Source of the DNA: Pseudomonas sp. BN417
Lineage (GTDB): Bacteria; Pseudomonadota; Gammaproteobacteria; Pseudomonadales; Pseudomonadaceae
Assembly (NCBI RefSeq): GCF_029871205.1
Contig: NZ_SSOJ01000164.1
Span: 73,362-137,361 of the forward strand
Length of the DNA stretch: 64,000 nucleotides
Direction of reading: 5' to 3'
Below are positions 1 to 8,002 of this stretch, one piece after another. Position numbers and translations under genes: made by a program. The notes under the pieces are model-generated. The model saw only the letters and a program-made list of their open reading frames with translations, did not search any database and was not told the DNA's origin. Within the stretch, counting starts at the first letter, position 1. Every line of letters starts with the position of its first letter.

Positions 1-351
1 CTGCCCCACCTCTTCTGCACAGGTTCAGGCAATGACCAGGCGTCAGGATTACCGCGTCCTGTCCGGCGCGAGTCCCCCCTCTCCACTTCAGGGAGAGGGG
101 CCGGGGGAGAGGGATGTATCAGGCAAGTGCGGAGGTCTGAAAGGTCCGTGCTAGACGCTTCTATTCGGTGCTGCAACAGCTAACGCAGACATAGCCAATG
201 AATTCGCCCCCAACAGCAAAGCAGGAAAGTAACGCAATCACTCAATCCGGGTGAAATCCGGGCGACCAGGAGGGTTGGCCTCTGTGCGATGCACTGGTAG
301 CCGGACTTCACATTCAGTTGCAAGAGGCTCGCTGAGCTTCTTGCTTCGCGG
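1..351. other. Intergenic, no gene seen
   Basis: No convincing reading frame on either strand. The stretch contains a GAGAGGG/CCCTCTCC-type imperfect inverted repeat at about 85-113, and a short AATGAATTCGCCCCC piece at about 199-213 that matches one end of the 97-bp palindromic element found in full elsewhere in the window. The left part may be the far end of an upstream gene region cut by the window edge. Confidence 0.5.
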
Positions 352-504
352 TCAGAAACGCTGCCGCTGCCCCTGAATAACCCGGAACAGGTACAGCGCG
401 ATCGCCAGTACCAGGAGGATATGGATGAACCCACCCATGGAGTAGGACGTGATCAGTCCCAGCGCCCACAGAACCAACAACGCGATCACAAGTGTTTCGA
501 GCAT
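352..504 (-). CDS. Small hydrophobic protein, lmo0937/DUF5670-like (copy 1)
   Basis: A 50-residue protein starting MLETLVIALLVLWALG and ending in a basic tail (RVIQGQRQRF). It is almost entirely two hydrophobic segments separated by a turn with TSYSMGGFIH, so it is probably an inner-membrane mini-protein. A longer frame exists, but this ATG has a clear GGAG ribosome site 7-10 bases upstream (GAAGGAGAACTGAA), which decides the start. It lies downstream of a Crp-like regulator on the same strand, in a cluster of stress-type genes. A paralogue with the same core occurs at 4050-4196. The family assignment is from the layout LVIxLLxLWALGxxTSxxMGGxIHxLL and is an inference; no function is known. 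Confidence 0.75.
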   Translation of the reverse strand: MLETLVIALLVLWALGLITSYSMGGFIHILLVLAIALYLFRVIQGQRQRF

Positions 505-706
505 TTCAGTTCTCCTTCGCAACACGGCAATGTCCTGCCCGTTCACAGGTTGCATCCAGAGCAAGGGGTCAGTCTGTATGGCAGCGCACGCAAGGCAAAT
601 TGTTCGCGGCCGGCAACGACCGGACACGCACCAACTCCCCGCTGCGCCGGACCTTGCCTGCCTTCGCGAACAGACCTACGACCGCAGGCTGCTTGGCTGA
701 AGCCGT

Positions 707-1441
707 TTACAGATGCCTGGTTATATAGGGCAGGAGGCGGTCCGTCTCTTTCTTGACCACGGCATAGCACTCGCAACTCAGCGCCTCGAGTTTTGGACGG
801 TCGAGCACCGTGATGTGCCCGCGGCTGTACTCGATCACGCCAAGCTTCTGCAGTTTGCCGGCGGCGTCTGTAACGCCTTCTCGGCGCACCCCGAGCATGT
901 TGGCGATCAGCTCCTGGGTCATCTTCAGATGGTTGGTCGGCAGGCGATCCAGCGACAGCAACAGCCAGCGACACAGCTGCTGGTCGATCGAATGGTGCCG
1001 GTTGCAGACCGCGGTCTGGGCCATCTGGGTGATCAGGGCCTGGGTGTAACGCAGCATCAGCTGCAGCAACTCGCCGTGGCGATTGAATTCGGCCTTCAAC
1101 CGCTGCCCCTGCAGCCGGTAGGCGTGGCCGGCGCTCTGCACGATGGCCCGGCTAGGGGTACTTTCGCCGCCCATGAACACTGCCAGGCCGATCAGCCCCT
1201 CATTGCCGACCACCGAGATTTCCGCCGAGGAGCCGTTTTCCATCACATAGAGCAGGGAAACGATCGAGTCGGTGGGGAAGTAGACATGTCGCAAGGTGTC
1301 CCCCGATTCGTACAGGACCTTGCCAAGAGGCAGCGGCACCAGTTCGAGCTGCGGGACCAGGCGTTGCTGAACCTCCTTCGGCAAGGCGGAAAGCAGGTGG
1401 TTCTGCAAGGGTGAAGGCTTGTCGGACATAGGGTTCACCAT
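707..1441 (-). CDS. Crp/Fnr-family transcriptional regulator (copy 1)
   Basis: A 244-residue protein with an N-terminal cyclic-nucleotide-binding-type beta-roll (about 20-140; LPLGKVLYESGDTLRHVYFPTDS is the typical opening) and a C-terminal winged helix (about 165-235; LIANMLGVRREGVTDAAGKL is the recognition region). It has none of the N-terminal cysteine cluster of Fnr, so direct oxygen sensing through an iron-sulphur cluster is unlikely. The regulator at 4422-5183 has the same architecture and similar wording (FPTDS versus FPLTG, MLGVRREGVT versus MLGVRRSGIT), so the two flank the stress cluster as paralogues. The start could instead be the internal Met at residue 5; neither has a strong ribosome site. 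Targets are unknown; the adjacent BON/CsbD/PRC genes are the obvious guess. Confidence 0.9.
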   Translation of the reverse strand: MVNPMSDKPSPLQNHLLSALPKEVQQRLVPQLELVPLPLGKVLYESGDTLRHVYFPTDSIVSLLYVMENGSSAEISVVGNEGLIGLAVFMGGESTPSRAIVQSAGHAYRLQGQRLKAEFNRHGELLQLMLRYTQALITQMAQTAVCNRHHSIDQQLCRWLLLSLDRLPTNHLKMTQELIANMLGVRREGVTDAAGKLQKLGVIEYSRGHITVLDRPKLEALSCECYAVVKKETDRLLPYITRHL

Positions 1442-1604
1442 TGACTTGGGTACCTGGAAAAGGCGCCCATTTCATTACCATACGCCAACGGAGTGCTCCG
1501 GACGGGATGTTGGATGGAAAGCACACTTGCTTTGCGCAGACTGGCTGGTCGCCCTGAGTATCGAGGTAACTGCATGACGAGCCTGCGGCGGGGGGCCCGC
1601 CGCA

Positions 1605-2432
1605 TCAATAGCGGAGTTCCGTCGAGCGGACGCTCTTCACGCCCCGCACGTTCTGCGCAAGCTCGATCGCCAGGTCACGCTCGGCCCCACTGTCGACGAG
1701 GCCGCTCAGGGTAACGATGCCGCCGTTGGTGCTCACCGAGATATTGGAACCGCTGACGTTGCTCGAATACATCAAGGTGGACTTCACCTTGGTCGTGATC
1801 CAGCTATCGGCGACGTCACCCTCAGCTTCCTTCGCAGTGCTCTTGGCGCTCTTGACCGGCGTCGGCTTCAAGGCGTCGACCACCAACTGGTTGTCCACCG
1901 ACGCCACGCCAGTGGTGCTTGTGGCCAGGCGGCCGGCAAGGTCCTTGTCCGCCTGGCTATCGGAATTGCCAGTCAGCGTCACCTTGCCCGAGCGGGTCAC
2001 TACGTGGATCGTCATGCCATCGGTCTGTTTGCTCCACAAGAGCTTCGACTTGACCGCGGCTGTGGTCGTGGCGTCATCGACCATGACCCCATAGTTCTGG
2101 CCCGGACCCGACTTCGGCGGGACGTAGTCGGGCTGGACCACGATCTGGTTGTCCACGGAGTCGATTCCGCTGACGCCCAGTGCGATATCTTTGGCCAGGT
2201 CCTTGTTGACGCTTTCCGCGACGTTGCCGGTCAGGGTGGCCTTGCTGTTTCTTACCGACACCCTGAGATCATTGGCCCGCAGCTGGGGACTCAACGCAAA
2301 AGTCGTCCATATCTGGGTTTCCTGGCGGACATCGGTGAAGCTCTGTGACTCAGCGGAGGCCATGCCGCTCATGGTCCCCAGCGCCATCGCGATGCTGGCG
2401 GCGAGGATCAGCTTGCGGGATTGTGCGTACAT
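1605..2432 (-). CDS. Triple-BON-domain periplasmic protein (OsmY-like)
   Basis: 275 residues. A signal peptide is visible (MYAQSRKLILAASIAMALG... cleaved near MASAES). It is followed by three BON domains at about 35-100, 118-185 and 208-275, each with the pattern VxVxxGxVTLxGxVxSxxxxxxAxxxAxxVxGVxxVxN. Known OsmY proteins have two BON domains and are periplasmic proteins induced by osmotic and stationary-phase stress; three domains is longer than OsmY. It sits upstream of a Crp-like regulator on the same strand and beside CsbD and PRC-barrel genes, consistent with an envelope-stress role. Function beyond membrane association is inferred. Confidence 0.9.
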   Translation of the reverse strand: MYAQSRKLILAASIAMALGTMSGMASAESQSFTDVRQETQIWTTFALSPQLRANDLRVSVRNSKATLTGNVAESVNKDLAKDIALGVSGIDSVDNQIVVQPDYVPPKSGPGQNYGVMVDDATTTAAVKSKLLWSKQTDGMTIHVVTRSGKVTLTGNSDSQADKDLAGRLATSTTGVASVDNQLVVDALKPTPVKSAKSTAKEAEGDVADSWITTKVKSTLMYSSNVSGSNISVSTNGGIVTLSGLVDSGAERDLAIELAQNVRGVKSVRSTELRY

Positions 2433-2549
2433 CTGGTTTCACCATTCAGGAAAGGGATTGATCCGAACCGGGAACGCTTGCACGAATGGTCCGCTGGTTT
2501 GGGCCGCCTGACGCGCCGCGTGGCGGTTCGCCAGGGGATCTTGTCTGAC

Positions 2550-2762
2550 TCAGAATCTGCATTTCTCAAGGAAACGCTTGACCTGCTTTTCCGCCTCGTC
2601 ACGGGTGATGCCGTAGCGTTCCTGCACCAGGCCGGATAGCCGCTGCTGATGCCCTTCGGATTTCAGCAACTCAACCTCGCCCAGCTTGCCCCAAGCGATC
2701 TTGGCGGTACCGACATGCTGGTTCCATTTGCCCTTGAGCTCATCCGCGCTTGGCAGGCTCAT
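2550..2762 (-). CDS. CsbD-family stress protein
   Basis: A 70-residue soluble protein. The N-terminal segment with ADELKGKWNQHVGTAKIAWG followed by LxxxEGxxxxLxGxVQxxYGxxxxEAxxxV is the CsbD signature (a small four-helix protein; general-stress regulon member in Bacillus, common and uncharacterised in Pseudomonas). Its ATG overlaps the stop codon of the preceding gene (ATGA at 2759-2762), so the two are translationally coupled. Confidence 0.88.
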   Translation of the reverse strand: MSLPSADELKGKWNQHVGTAKIAWGKLGEVELLKSEGHQQRLSGLVQERYGITRDEAEKQVKRFLEKCRF

Positions 2763-3022
2763 GACTTTCCGGGCGCCTGGCTCATGAGGTCGTCATCGCC
2801 CTTGGCAGCGCGCAGTGGCTCTTTCGCTGTGGCTTTGGCAGGTGCCTTGTCGGCATCCTGGAGCATCGCCCTTTTGGCCTCTTCTCTTGCCGGAGCCTTG
2901 GGCTCAGTCGGGCGTGCGGGCTTTATGGAGGTGGGTGACCGGGTGGGCTGGCCAGGATTCCTGGCTGTGTTGGCGGCAGGTGCCGCGCCGCTGTTCGGGA
3001 TAGGTTTGCTGTGCTTGCTCAT
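2759..3022 (-). CDS. Hypothetical Ala/Lys/Pro-rich protein
   Basis: An 87-residue low-complexity protein starting MSKHSKPIPNSGAAPAANT, rich in A, K, P, R and E, with no membrane segment and no recognised domain. It is probably disordered. The chosen ATG at 3022 is preceded by AGAGGTCAAG, a good ribosome site; a longer frame starting at 3073 lacks one. It is coupled to the CsbD gene by a 4-base overlap, which supports it being real. I do not recognise a family. Confidence 0.65.
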   Translation of the reverse strand: MSKHSKPIPNSGAAPAANTARNPGQPTRSPTSIKPARPTEPKAPAREEAKRAMLQDADKAPAKATAKEPLRAAKGDDDLMSQAPGKS

Positions 3023-3249
3023 CTTGACCTCTGAGGTCGGTGTTGGGTCTGCACTGTGGCAGTGAACAAGCAATCCGTCGGTGCGTTGGCGCGCTTACCT
3101 GCCTATGAACGCTGTGCCACGCACCTGCGCCCGGTAATGCATCGCCGGGCGTGGGCTGCCACAGAGTGCGATAGCGTACATACCGGCGCACCCAGACGTC
3201 ACAGAATGAAGCAAAGGCAGAGCAGCACCGGCTGCAGCAGGCACAGGCA

Positions 3250-3459
3250 ATGAACGAGATGTACGACTCGACCTTGTTCCAGTGCATCGATGCACAGTGC
3301 AAACCGCTGCTGCGCTACCTGCACAAGCTCACGGGCATTCGCTATACGGCTGTATCCGAGGCGAGCGGCACTTATGAACTCAGCCCGATCCATGGCGAGC
3401 GTAAACACGCCAGCCAGGAACAGCTGGCCGATGCCGAGGTTTGGCAAAAGCTGGTCTGA
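3250..3459 (+). CDS. Small hypothetical protein
   Basis: A 69-residue soluble protein (MNEMYDSTLFQCIDAQCKPL...). Composition and hydrophobic spacing look natural (helix LLRYLHKLTGI, then IRYTAVSEASGTYELSPIHGE). It points toward the PRC-barrel gene on the same strand, 125 bases downstream. The ribosome site is weak (AGGCACAGGCA). No family recognised; a longer frame on the opposite strand over the same bases has a biased, shadow-like composition and was not preferred. Confidence 0.5.
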   Translation: MNEMYDSTLFQCIDAQCKPLLRYLHKLTGIRYTAVSEASGTYELSPIHGERKHASQEQLADAEVWQKLV

Positions 3460-3584
3460 GCAACGGGTATCTGGCTGAGCGACCAGCATCGGTTTGCCAA
3501 CGCACAGACATGCCCACGGGTTGGCGACACGGTCATTCCCCCGCTCGCCGCGCCCCGCCAACCTTGCGGCCATTGGAGGTGACC

Positions 3585-3998
3585 ATGAACCATCAGGAAA
3601 AAAAAGCCAGCAACGAAAACCATGAAGCCGGACCGACCACCAGAAGAGGGGCGGCACCTGAACTGATGGGAGCGGACACACTCATCGGGAATGATGTCTA
3701 CAACCTCGAGGGAGATGACTTCGGGAACATCAAGGAAATCATGTTGGATATGCGCAGCGGCCGGATCATCTATGCGGTGTTGTCCTTCAAGCCTTTCCTA
3801 GGCCTGGGTGACAAGCTCTTTGCCGTGCCCTGGAGGGCATTGACGCTGGATTCCGGGCACAAGCGTTTCACCCTCGACGTTGACAAGAATCGGTTGAAGG
3901 ACGCCCCTGGATTCGACAACAGCCATTGGCCCGACATGGCTGACCAGCACTGGCAAAGCGAGATCAGCCGTTTTTACGGCAGCAAGGGTTGGGAGTGA
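3585..3998 (+). CDS. PRC-barrel domain protein
   Basis: A 137-residue protein. After a polar N-terminus (about 30 residues) comes one PRC-barrel domain: GADTLIGNDVYNLEGDDFG, IKEIMLDMRSGRIIYAVLSF, LFAVPWRALTLD is the standard six-strand order. PRC-barrels bind RNA-processing or photosynthetic partners in other proteins; stand-alone forms in proteobacteria are linked to stress. The frame extends upstream, but the ATG at 3585 has a perfect GGAGGT at 3575-3580. It belongs with the BON/CsbD/small membrane proteins around it. Confidence 0.88.
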   Translation: MNHQEKKASNENHEAGPTTRRGAAPELMGADTLIGNDVYNLEGDDFGNIKEIMLDMRSGRIIYAVLSFKPFLGLGDKLFAVPWRALTLDSGHKRFTLDVDKNRLKDAPGFDNSHWPDMADQHWQSEISRFYGSKGWE

Positions 3999-4049
3999 AA
4001 GCCATGGGCCTTCGCGGAGAGGGCGTTGCTTGGCGCGGACTGCTACGGG

Positions 4050-4196
4050 TCAAAGACGCCGCCCCTGCCTCTGCCGGAACACGACCAGCGCGATCGCAAG
4101 AAACAGGAGGACGTGGATCAGTCCCCCCATGTAGAAGGACGTGAGCACTCCCAGCGCCCACAGAGCCAACAATCCGATCACGATAATTTCGAACAT
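4050..4196 (-). CDS. Small hydrophobic protein, lmo0937/DUF5670-like (copy 2)
   Basis: 48 residues: MFEIIVIGLLALWALG, then LTSFYMGGLIHVLL, LFLAIALVVF and a basic tail RQRQGRRL. The ribosome site is GGAGAACGGAA directly upstream. It is the paralogue of the product of 352-504; the coding DNA and about 200 bases of upstream DNA are visibly alike in both copies. It is divergent from the Crp-like gene starting at 4422. Probably an inner-membrane mini-protein of unknown function. Confidence 0.75.
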   Translation of the reverse strand: MFEIIVIGLLALWALGVLTSFYMGGLIHVLLFLAIALVVFRQRQGRRL

Positions 4197-4421
4197 TTCC
4201 GTTCTCCTGCTGCGGCACGGCAATGACCCGCCTCCCTACAGGTTGCATCCGAGGTAAAGGGCCGGTCTGTACGGCCCCGCACCCAAGGCAAACGATTCAC
4301 CAGCATCAATGGGCGAGCACCGGCCACTTGCCTGCTGCGCCCGCCCCAGCGGCTCCCTCGACTGCAATCACTCGGGCTTGCGTGCATTAGCGAACAGACC
4401 ACGCCGCCACTGAGTGCAAGA

Positions 4422-5183
4422 GTGAAGCATGAGAAAACGCGGCACCCTTCTCATGCCACCCAGGATCTCCGTGTGCTGCAGGGCAAAGGGGCGACCACAG
4501 TGATCAACCATCTTCTCAATGGCATCCCGGGTAGAGAGCGCGACAGGCTCCTCAACCATTGCGAATCGGTAGAGCTGGTCTTCGGCAGCATTCTTTGCGA
4601 GGCAGACCAGCCGTACAGCCATGCCTACTTCCCGCTTACCGGCTTCATCTCCCTGGTGGCGAACCTGGATGCCCATCGGCCTCTGGAAATGGGACTGATC
4701 GGCCGCGAAGGCATGCTGGGCGTGACGCTCATGCTGGGCGTTCGCAAGGCGCCAACCCGCGCAGTGGTGCAAGGCGCCGGTAACGCCTTGCGGATTGCTG
4801 CCCCGCACCTTGGACGTGAGCTGTGCGAGTGCCCCACTCTGCAACGCCGTATGAATCGCTATCTCTTCGTATTGATGGCGCAACTGGCGCAAACGGCCGC
4901 CTGCACCCATTTTCACGAGATCCAGCCCCGACTGGCTCGCTGGTTGCTAATGACACACGACCGGGCGCAGGCCGACCATTTCCATCTCACCCATGAGCTT
5001 CTCGCTGACATGCTCGGCGTGCGCCGCAGCGGCATCACCGTGGCTGCGGGGGCGTTGCAGCAGAAACGCCTCATCCACTACACCCGCGGTGAGATCACCA
5101 TCCTCGATCGCGAAGGACTCGAGGCAGCTGCCTGCGAATGCTACGGCGCGGTGACCGACTGCTACAGCAAAATGCTTGGCTGA
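4422..5183 (+). CDS. Crp/Fnr-family transcriptional regulator (copy 2)
   Basis: 253 residues from a GTG start (no strong ribosome site, so the start is uncertain). A cyclic-nucleotide-binding-type beta-roll occupies about 30-145 (VFGSILCEADQPYSHAYFP; LIGREGMLGVTLMLG) and a winged helix about 175-245 (THELLADMLGVRRSGITVAAG). No Fnr-type cysteine cluster. It is paralogous to the regulator at 707-1441. It is divergent from the small membrane protein gene at 4050-4196, so the region 4197-4421 probably holds promoters for both and may be its operator region. Confidence 0.88.
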   Translation: MKHEKTRHPSHATQDLRVLQGKGATTVINHLLNGIPGRERDRLLNHCESVELVFGSILCEADQPYSHAYFPLTGFISLVANLDAHRPLEMGLIGREGMLGVTLMLGVRKAPTRAVVQGAGNALRIAAPHLGRELCECPTLQRRMNRYLFVLMAQLAQTAACTHFHEIQPRLARWLLMTHDRAQADHFHLTHELLADMLGVRRSGITVAAGALQQKRLIHYTRGEITILDREGLEAAACECYGAVTDCYSKMLG

Positions 5184-5330
5184 TGCCTTGACGCGCAGCC
5201 TACGCCCAACCCTCCGGCTCGACTGCAGAGGCTTGCCGGTTTTCACAGCGGGCCGCGGAGCGACCTTCCGTCGTCCCCGGGCCTGCGTTGGCGGATGCCA
5301 AGGCAAAGCCTTGCAGCCCTGCCCCAGCCG

Positions 5331-6176
5331 TTATTCCAGCAGCCCGTCCGTGCCATAGAGCCCGGGACGGCGATCCTCATGCAGGTGGTTGTGCTGGCTG
5401 ATGCGCTTGTTGCGGGCTTCATTCAGGTTCAGCGTGGCCATCAGGATCTGCTCGCCGCCGATATCTACCGGCCCCGCCACGGGGTAGCCATCGGGATCGA
5501 CTATCACCGAACCCTGCACCCAGTTCACGCCGCGCTCCGGTCCATGCCGGTCGCAGGCGGCAATGAACATGCGGTTGACCGAGGCATTGGCCTGGACCCG
5601 CACGACTTCCGCAGGTCGCTCGATCGGCGGGCGCGGGCCGTCCGGCCAGTTCACCGGCGCGCAAAGCAGCTCGGCGCCGGCCAGCGCCGGCAGCCGCACC
5701 CACTCGGGGAATTCCAGGTCGTAGCAGACCATCACGCCAATCCGCCCAAAGGCCGTCTCCACCACGGGCGGCCGCTCCGTGCCTGCGCTGAAAATGACAT
5801 TCTCGCCGTCCCAGAGGTGCGCCTTGCGGTAGATGGCACGGAGGCCGCGGGCATCCACCAGTGCGGCGCTGTTGGCGACGCGAAATTCATCCAGCCGCTC
5901 GCAGAAGCCGCCGACAATGACGATATCCAGTTCGCGGGCCAGCACCTGCCACAACTGCAGGGCCGGGCCGTCCGCGGACTCGGACGACGCCAGCGCCTCG
6001 TCCAGGTCATGGAACAGATAGCCGCTCTGCACCAGTTCCGGCAGCACCACGACCCGGGCGCCCTGCAATGCCGCAGCGCGAACCGCCCGCTCGACCAGCC
6101 GACGGTTGTGGGCGAGGTCGCCGATCTTCGGCGCCAGCTGACAGCAGGCGACCTGGATATTTCTGCAAGCGTTCAA
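5331..6176 (-). CDS. Nitrilase-superfamily C-N hydrolase
   Basis: 281 residues. The full nitrilase triad is visible: Glu47 in VVVLPELV, Lys118 in IYRKAHLWDGE and Cys151 in VMVCYDLEFPEW. The fold is used for hydrolysis of amides, ureido acids or nitriles; the motif around Cys (CYDLEFPE) is that of amidase or N-carbamoyl hydrolases rather than true nitrilases. The start is a TTG at 6176, preceded by GGGAG nine bases upstream; no in-frame ATG is available there. It follows an NCS1 nucleobase/hydantoin-type permease by 25 bases, so the substrate is probably imported by that permease. Exact substrate not determinable. Confidence 0.85.
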   Translation of the reverse strand: MNACRNIQVACCQLAPKIGDLAHNRRLVERAVRAAALQGARVVVLPELVQSGYLFHDLDEALASSESADGPALQLWQVLARELDIVIVGGFCERLDEFRVANSAALVDARGLRAIYRKAHLWDGENVIFSAGTERPPVVETAFGRIGVMVCYDLEFPEWVRLPALAGAELLCAPVNWPDGPRPPIERPAEVVRVQANASVNRMFIAACDRHGPERGVNWVQGSVIVDPDGYPVAGPVDIGGEQILMATLNLNEARNKRISQHNHLHEDRRPGLYGTDGLLE

Positions 6177-6201
6177 CGGGCTTCGCTCCCTTGCATGGCG
6201 T

Positions 6202-7701
6202 TCACTCTCGCGGTCCCCCTTTCTGCCGGGTCATGGCGAGGATGTCGCGCTCGGTGATGGCGTCGATGATGCGGCGTTCGCTGTCGAGATCGAGGGATCG
6301 GCTGAGGATGAAATAGGTCAGGCCGGACACCAGCAACCCCACCAGCCAGGCGATGTCCACGCCGCCCAGCAGACGCGCCATGGGCCCGACGAACACTTCC
6401 TTGCCGGCCGCGGCATCGAAGATGAAGAAGAACGGAATCATGCAGATGAACCCCACCACGTAGGCCAGGATCCCGCGCAACTGCCAGGCGCCGTAGAGGC
6501 CCTTGGGCGTGAAGAAGTGGGGTATCGCATAGCGGCCCTTGCGGACGAAGAAGTAGTCCACCAGGTTCACCGCGGTCCAGGGCACCAGGAAATACAGCAT
6601 CAGCACCAGGAAGGTATTGAGGATGGAGATGCCATTGCCGCGGATCGACAGCACGCAAGCCAACAGCACCAGGGTGATGGCGACGATAGCCAGGACGCGG
6701 GCGCGGGGTGTCGGCGAAATCCTGCGGAAGGAATCGACCCCGGTCAGCAGCGTCAGCATGGCACTGTAGGTATTGAGGGCGATGACCGGAAGGAAGCCCG
6801 CCACCGACACCAGCACCAGGACATGACCAAGGCCCGGCACCAGGGAGGTGCCCACCCGATCCAGCGCCACCAGGGCGTCGGACACCTGCAGCTGCTGCGC
6901 CAGCCAGGCGCCTAGGCCGATCATCCAGCCGCCCGACAGGGAAGCACCGATGAACACCGCCGCAATCAGTTTGGTTCGGCTGGTGTCCTTCGGCAGGTAG
7001 CGCGAATAGTCGGACACATAAGGGGCATAGGAGATGTTGTAGCTGGCAGCGATGGCGAACTGGGTGGCGAACGCGACCCAACTGAAGCCGAGGCTGCCCT
7101 GCGGTGCGGTCTCCCCCTGCCCCGCGCCGAACATCAGGGCGACGGTCACCAGCGCATAGAGCGGCAAGGTCACCAGCAGGGCCCACTTGAACGCCTTGTG
7201 CATCAGATCGTGGCCGTAGATCGACAGCAGCGCCCCGACCGCGATCACGGCGCAGGCAACGGCCACCGGGTCCAACCCGAAGACGCTCTCGAGGCCGCCG
7301 GTGATCAGCGAGACGTTCACTACGTTGAAGCCGACGAACACGAACAGGGTCGCCATCAGCGCCAGCACCACGCCCCGATAGCCGAACTGGGCGCGGGACT
7401 GGATCATCTGCGGCAGGCCCATTTCCGGCCCCTGGGAACCGTGGAAGGCCATGAAGATGGTGCCGAACATGATGCCCAGCGCACCGGCCAGGGTGGTCCA
7501 CAGGGCCGACAGCCCGAGGCTCGGCCCTACGAACCCGATGGAAATGGTGAAGAAGTGGAAGTTGCCGAGGAACCAGAATGGCCCCTGGCTGCTGAGCCTG
7601 GCGTGCCGCTCGGACTCCGGGATGTAGTCGATCGAGTGGCCTTCGATGGCCAGGCCGCCGCTGGATTCAACGGCGCTGGCGGGTGTGTTGGACCCTGACA
7701 T
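6202..7701 (-). CDS. NCS1-family permease (cytosine/purine/hydantoin type)
   Basis: 499 residues with 12 predicted hydrophobic segments. The opening SIDYIPESERHARLSSQGPFWFLGNFHFFTIS and the later SYNISYAPYVSDYSRYLP are typical of CodB-like NCS1 transporters, which import nucleobases or hydantoins with protons or sodium. The ATG at 7701 (MSGSNTPAS) has CAGGAG at the right distance; a longer frame to 7773 does not. It is co-directional with the C-N hydrolase gene and divergent from a LysR regulator, a layout typical of a small inducible catabolic unit for a nitrogen-rich compound. Confidence 0.88.
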   Translation of the reverse strand: MSGSNTPASAVESSGGLAIEGHSIDYIPESERHARLSSQGPFWFLGNFHFFTISIGFVGPSLGLSALWTTLAGALGIMFGTIFMAFHGSQGPEMGLPQMIQSRAQFGYRGVVLALMATLFVFVGFNVVNVSLITGGLESVFGLDPVAVACAVIAVGALLSIYGHDLMHKAFKWALLVTLPLYALVTVALMFGAGQGETAPQGSLGFSWVAFATQFAIAASYNISYAPYVSDYSRYLPKDTSRTKLIAAVFIGASLSGGWMIGLGAWLAQQLQVSDALVALDRVGTSLVPGLGHVLVLVSVAGFLPVIALNTYSAMLTLLTGVDSFRRISPTPRARVLAIVAITLVLLACVLSIRGNGISILNTFLVLMLYFLVPWTAVNLVDYFFVRKGRYAIPHFFTPKGLYGAWQLRGILAYVVGFICMIPFFFIFDAAAGKEVFVGPMARLLGGVDIAWLVGLLVSGLTYFILSRSLDLDSERRIIDAITERDILAMTRQKGGPRE

Positions 7702-8002
7702 GGGATGCTCCTGCGCTCCGAATCGAGCGTGATCTTGTTCTTGTGGTAGTGCCGCAGGCATGGCCCTTGGCAAACATCGATTCCATCCATGTATGGCGAG
7801 TGGCGCTGCCTTGACCTCATGGCCAGCGCACCCGGACCGGAACTATCATCGCCAGCCAGAAGCGGGGCGCCTTTGCGCGTCCCCTGGGGCTCGCATGATT
7901 GCCGGTCAGGCTGCACTCTAGGGGGCGGTCCTGGGCCATAAAATAGCGCGGGCCAACTGTTCACATAGAGCGCGTTCTATGTAACGAGCTTTCGGAGGCA
8001 GC
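7702..8002. other. Divergent promoter region of permease and LysR genes
   Basis: About 300 bases with no gene. It must hold the promoters of the permease operon (leftward) and the LysR gene (rightward). Apart from the near-perfect palindrome at 7963-7982, no further structure was recognised. Confidence 0.5.
7963..7982. promoter_or_regulatory. Palindrome, probable LysR-regulator binding site
   Basis: ACATAGAGCGCGTTCTATGT: 18 of 20 positions are symmetric (arms ACATAGA and TCTATGT). It lies 20 bases before the LysR start and within the divergent intergenic region, the usual place for an autoregulatory LysR site. The inner half-sites ATAG/CTAT fit the T-N(11-12)-A style of LysR boxes. Assignment to this regulator is inference. 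Confidence 0.5.
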
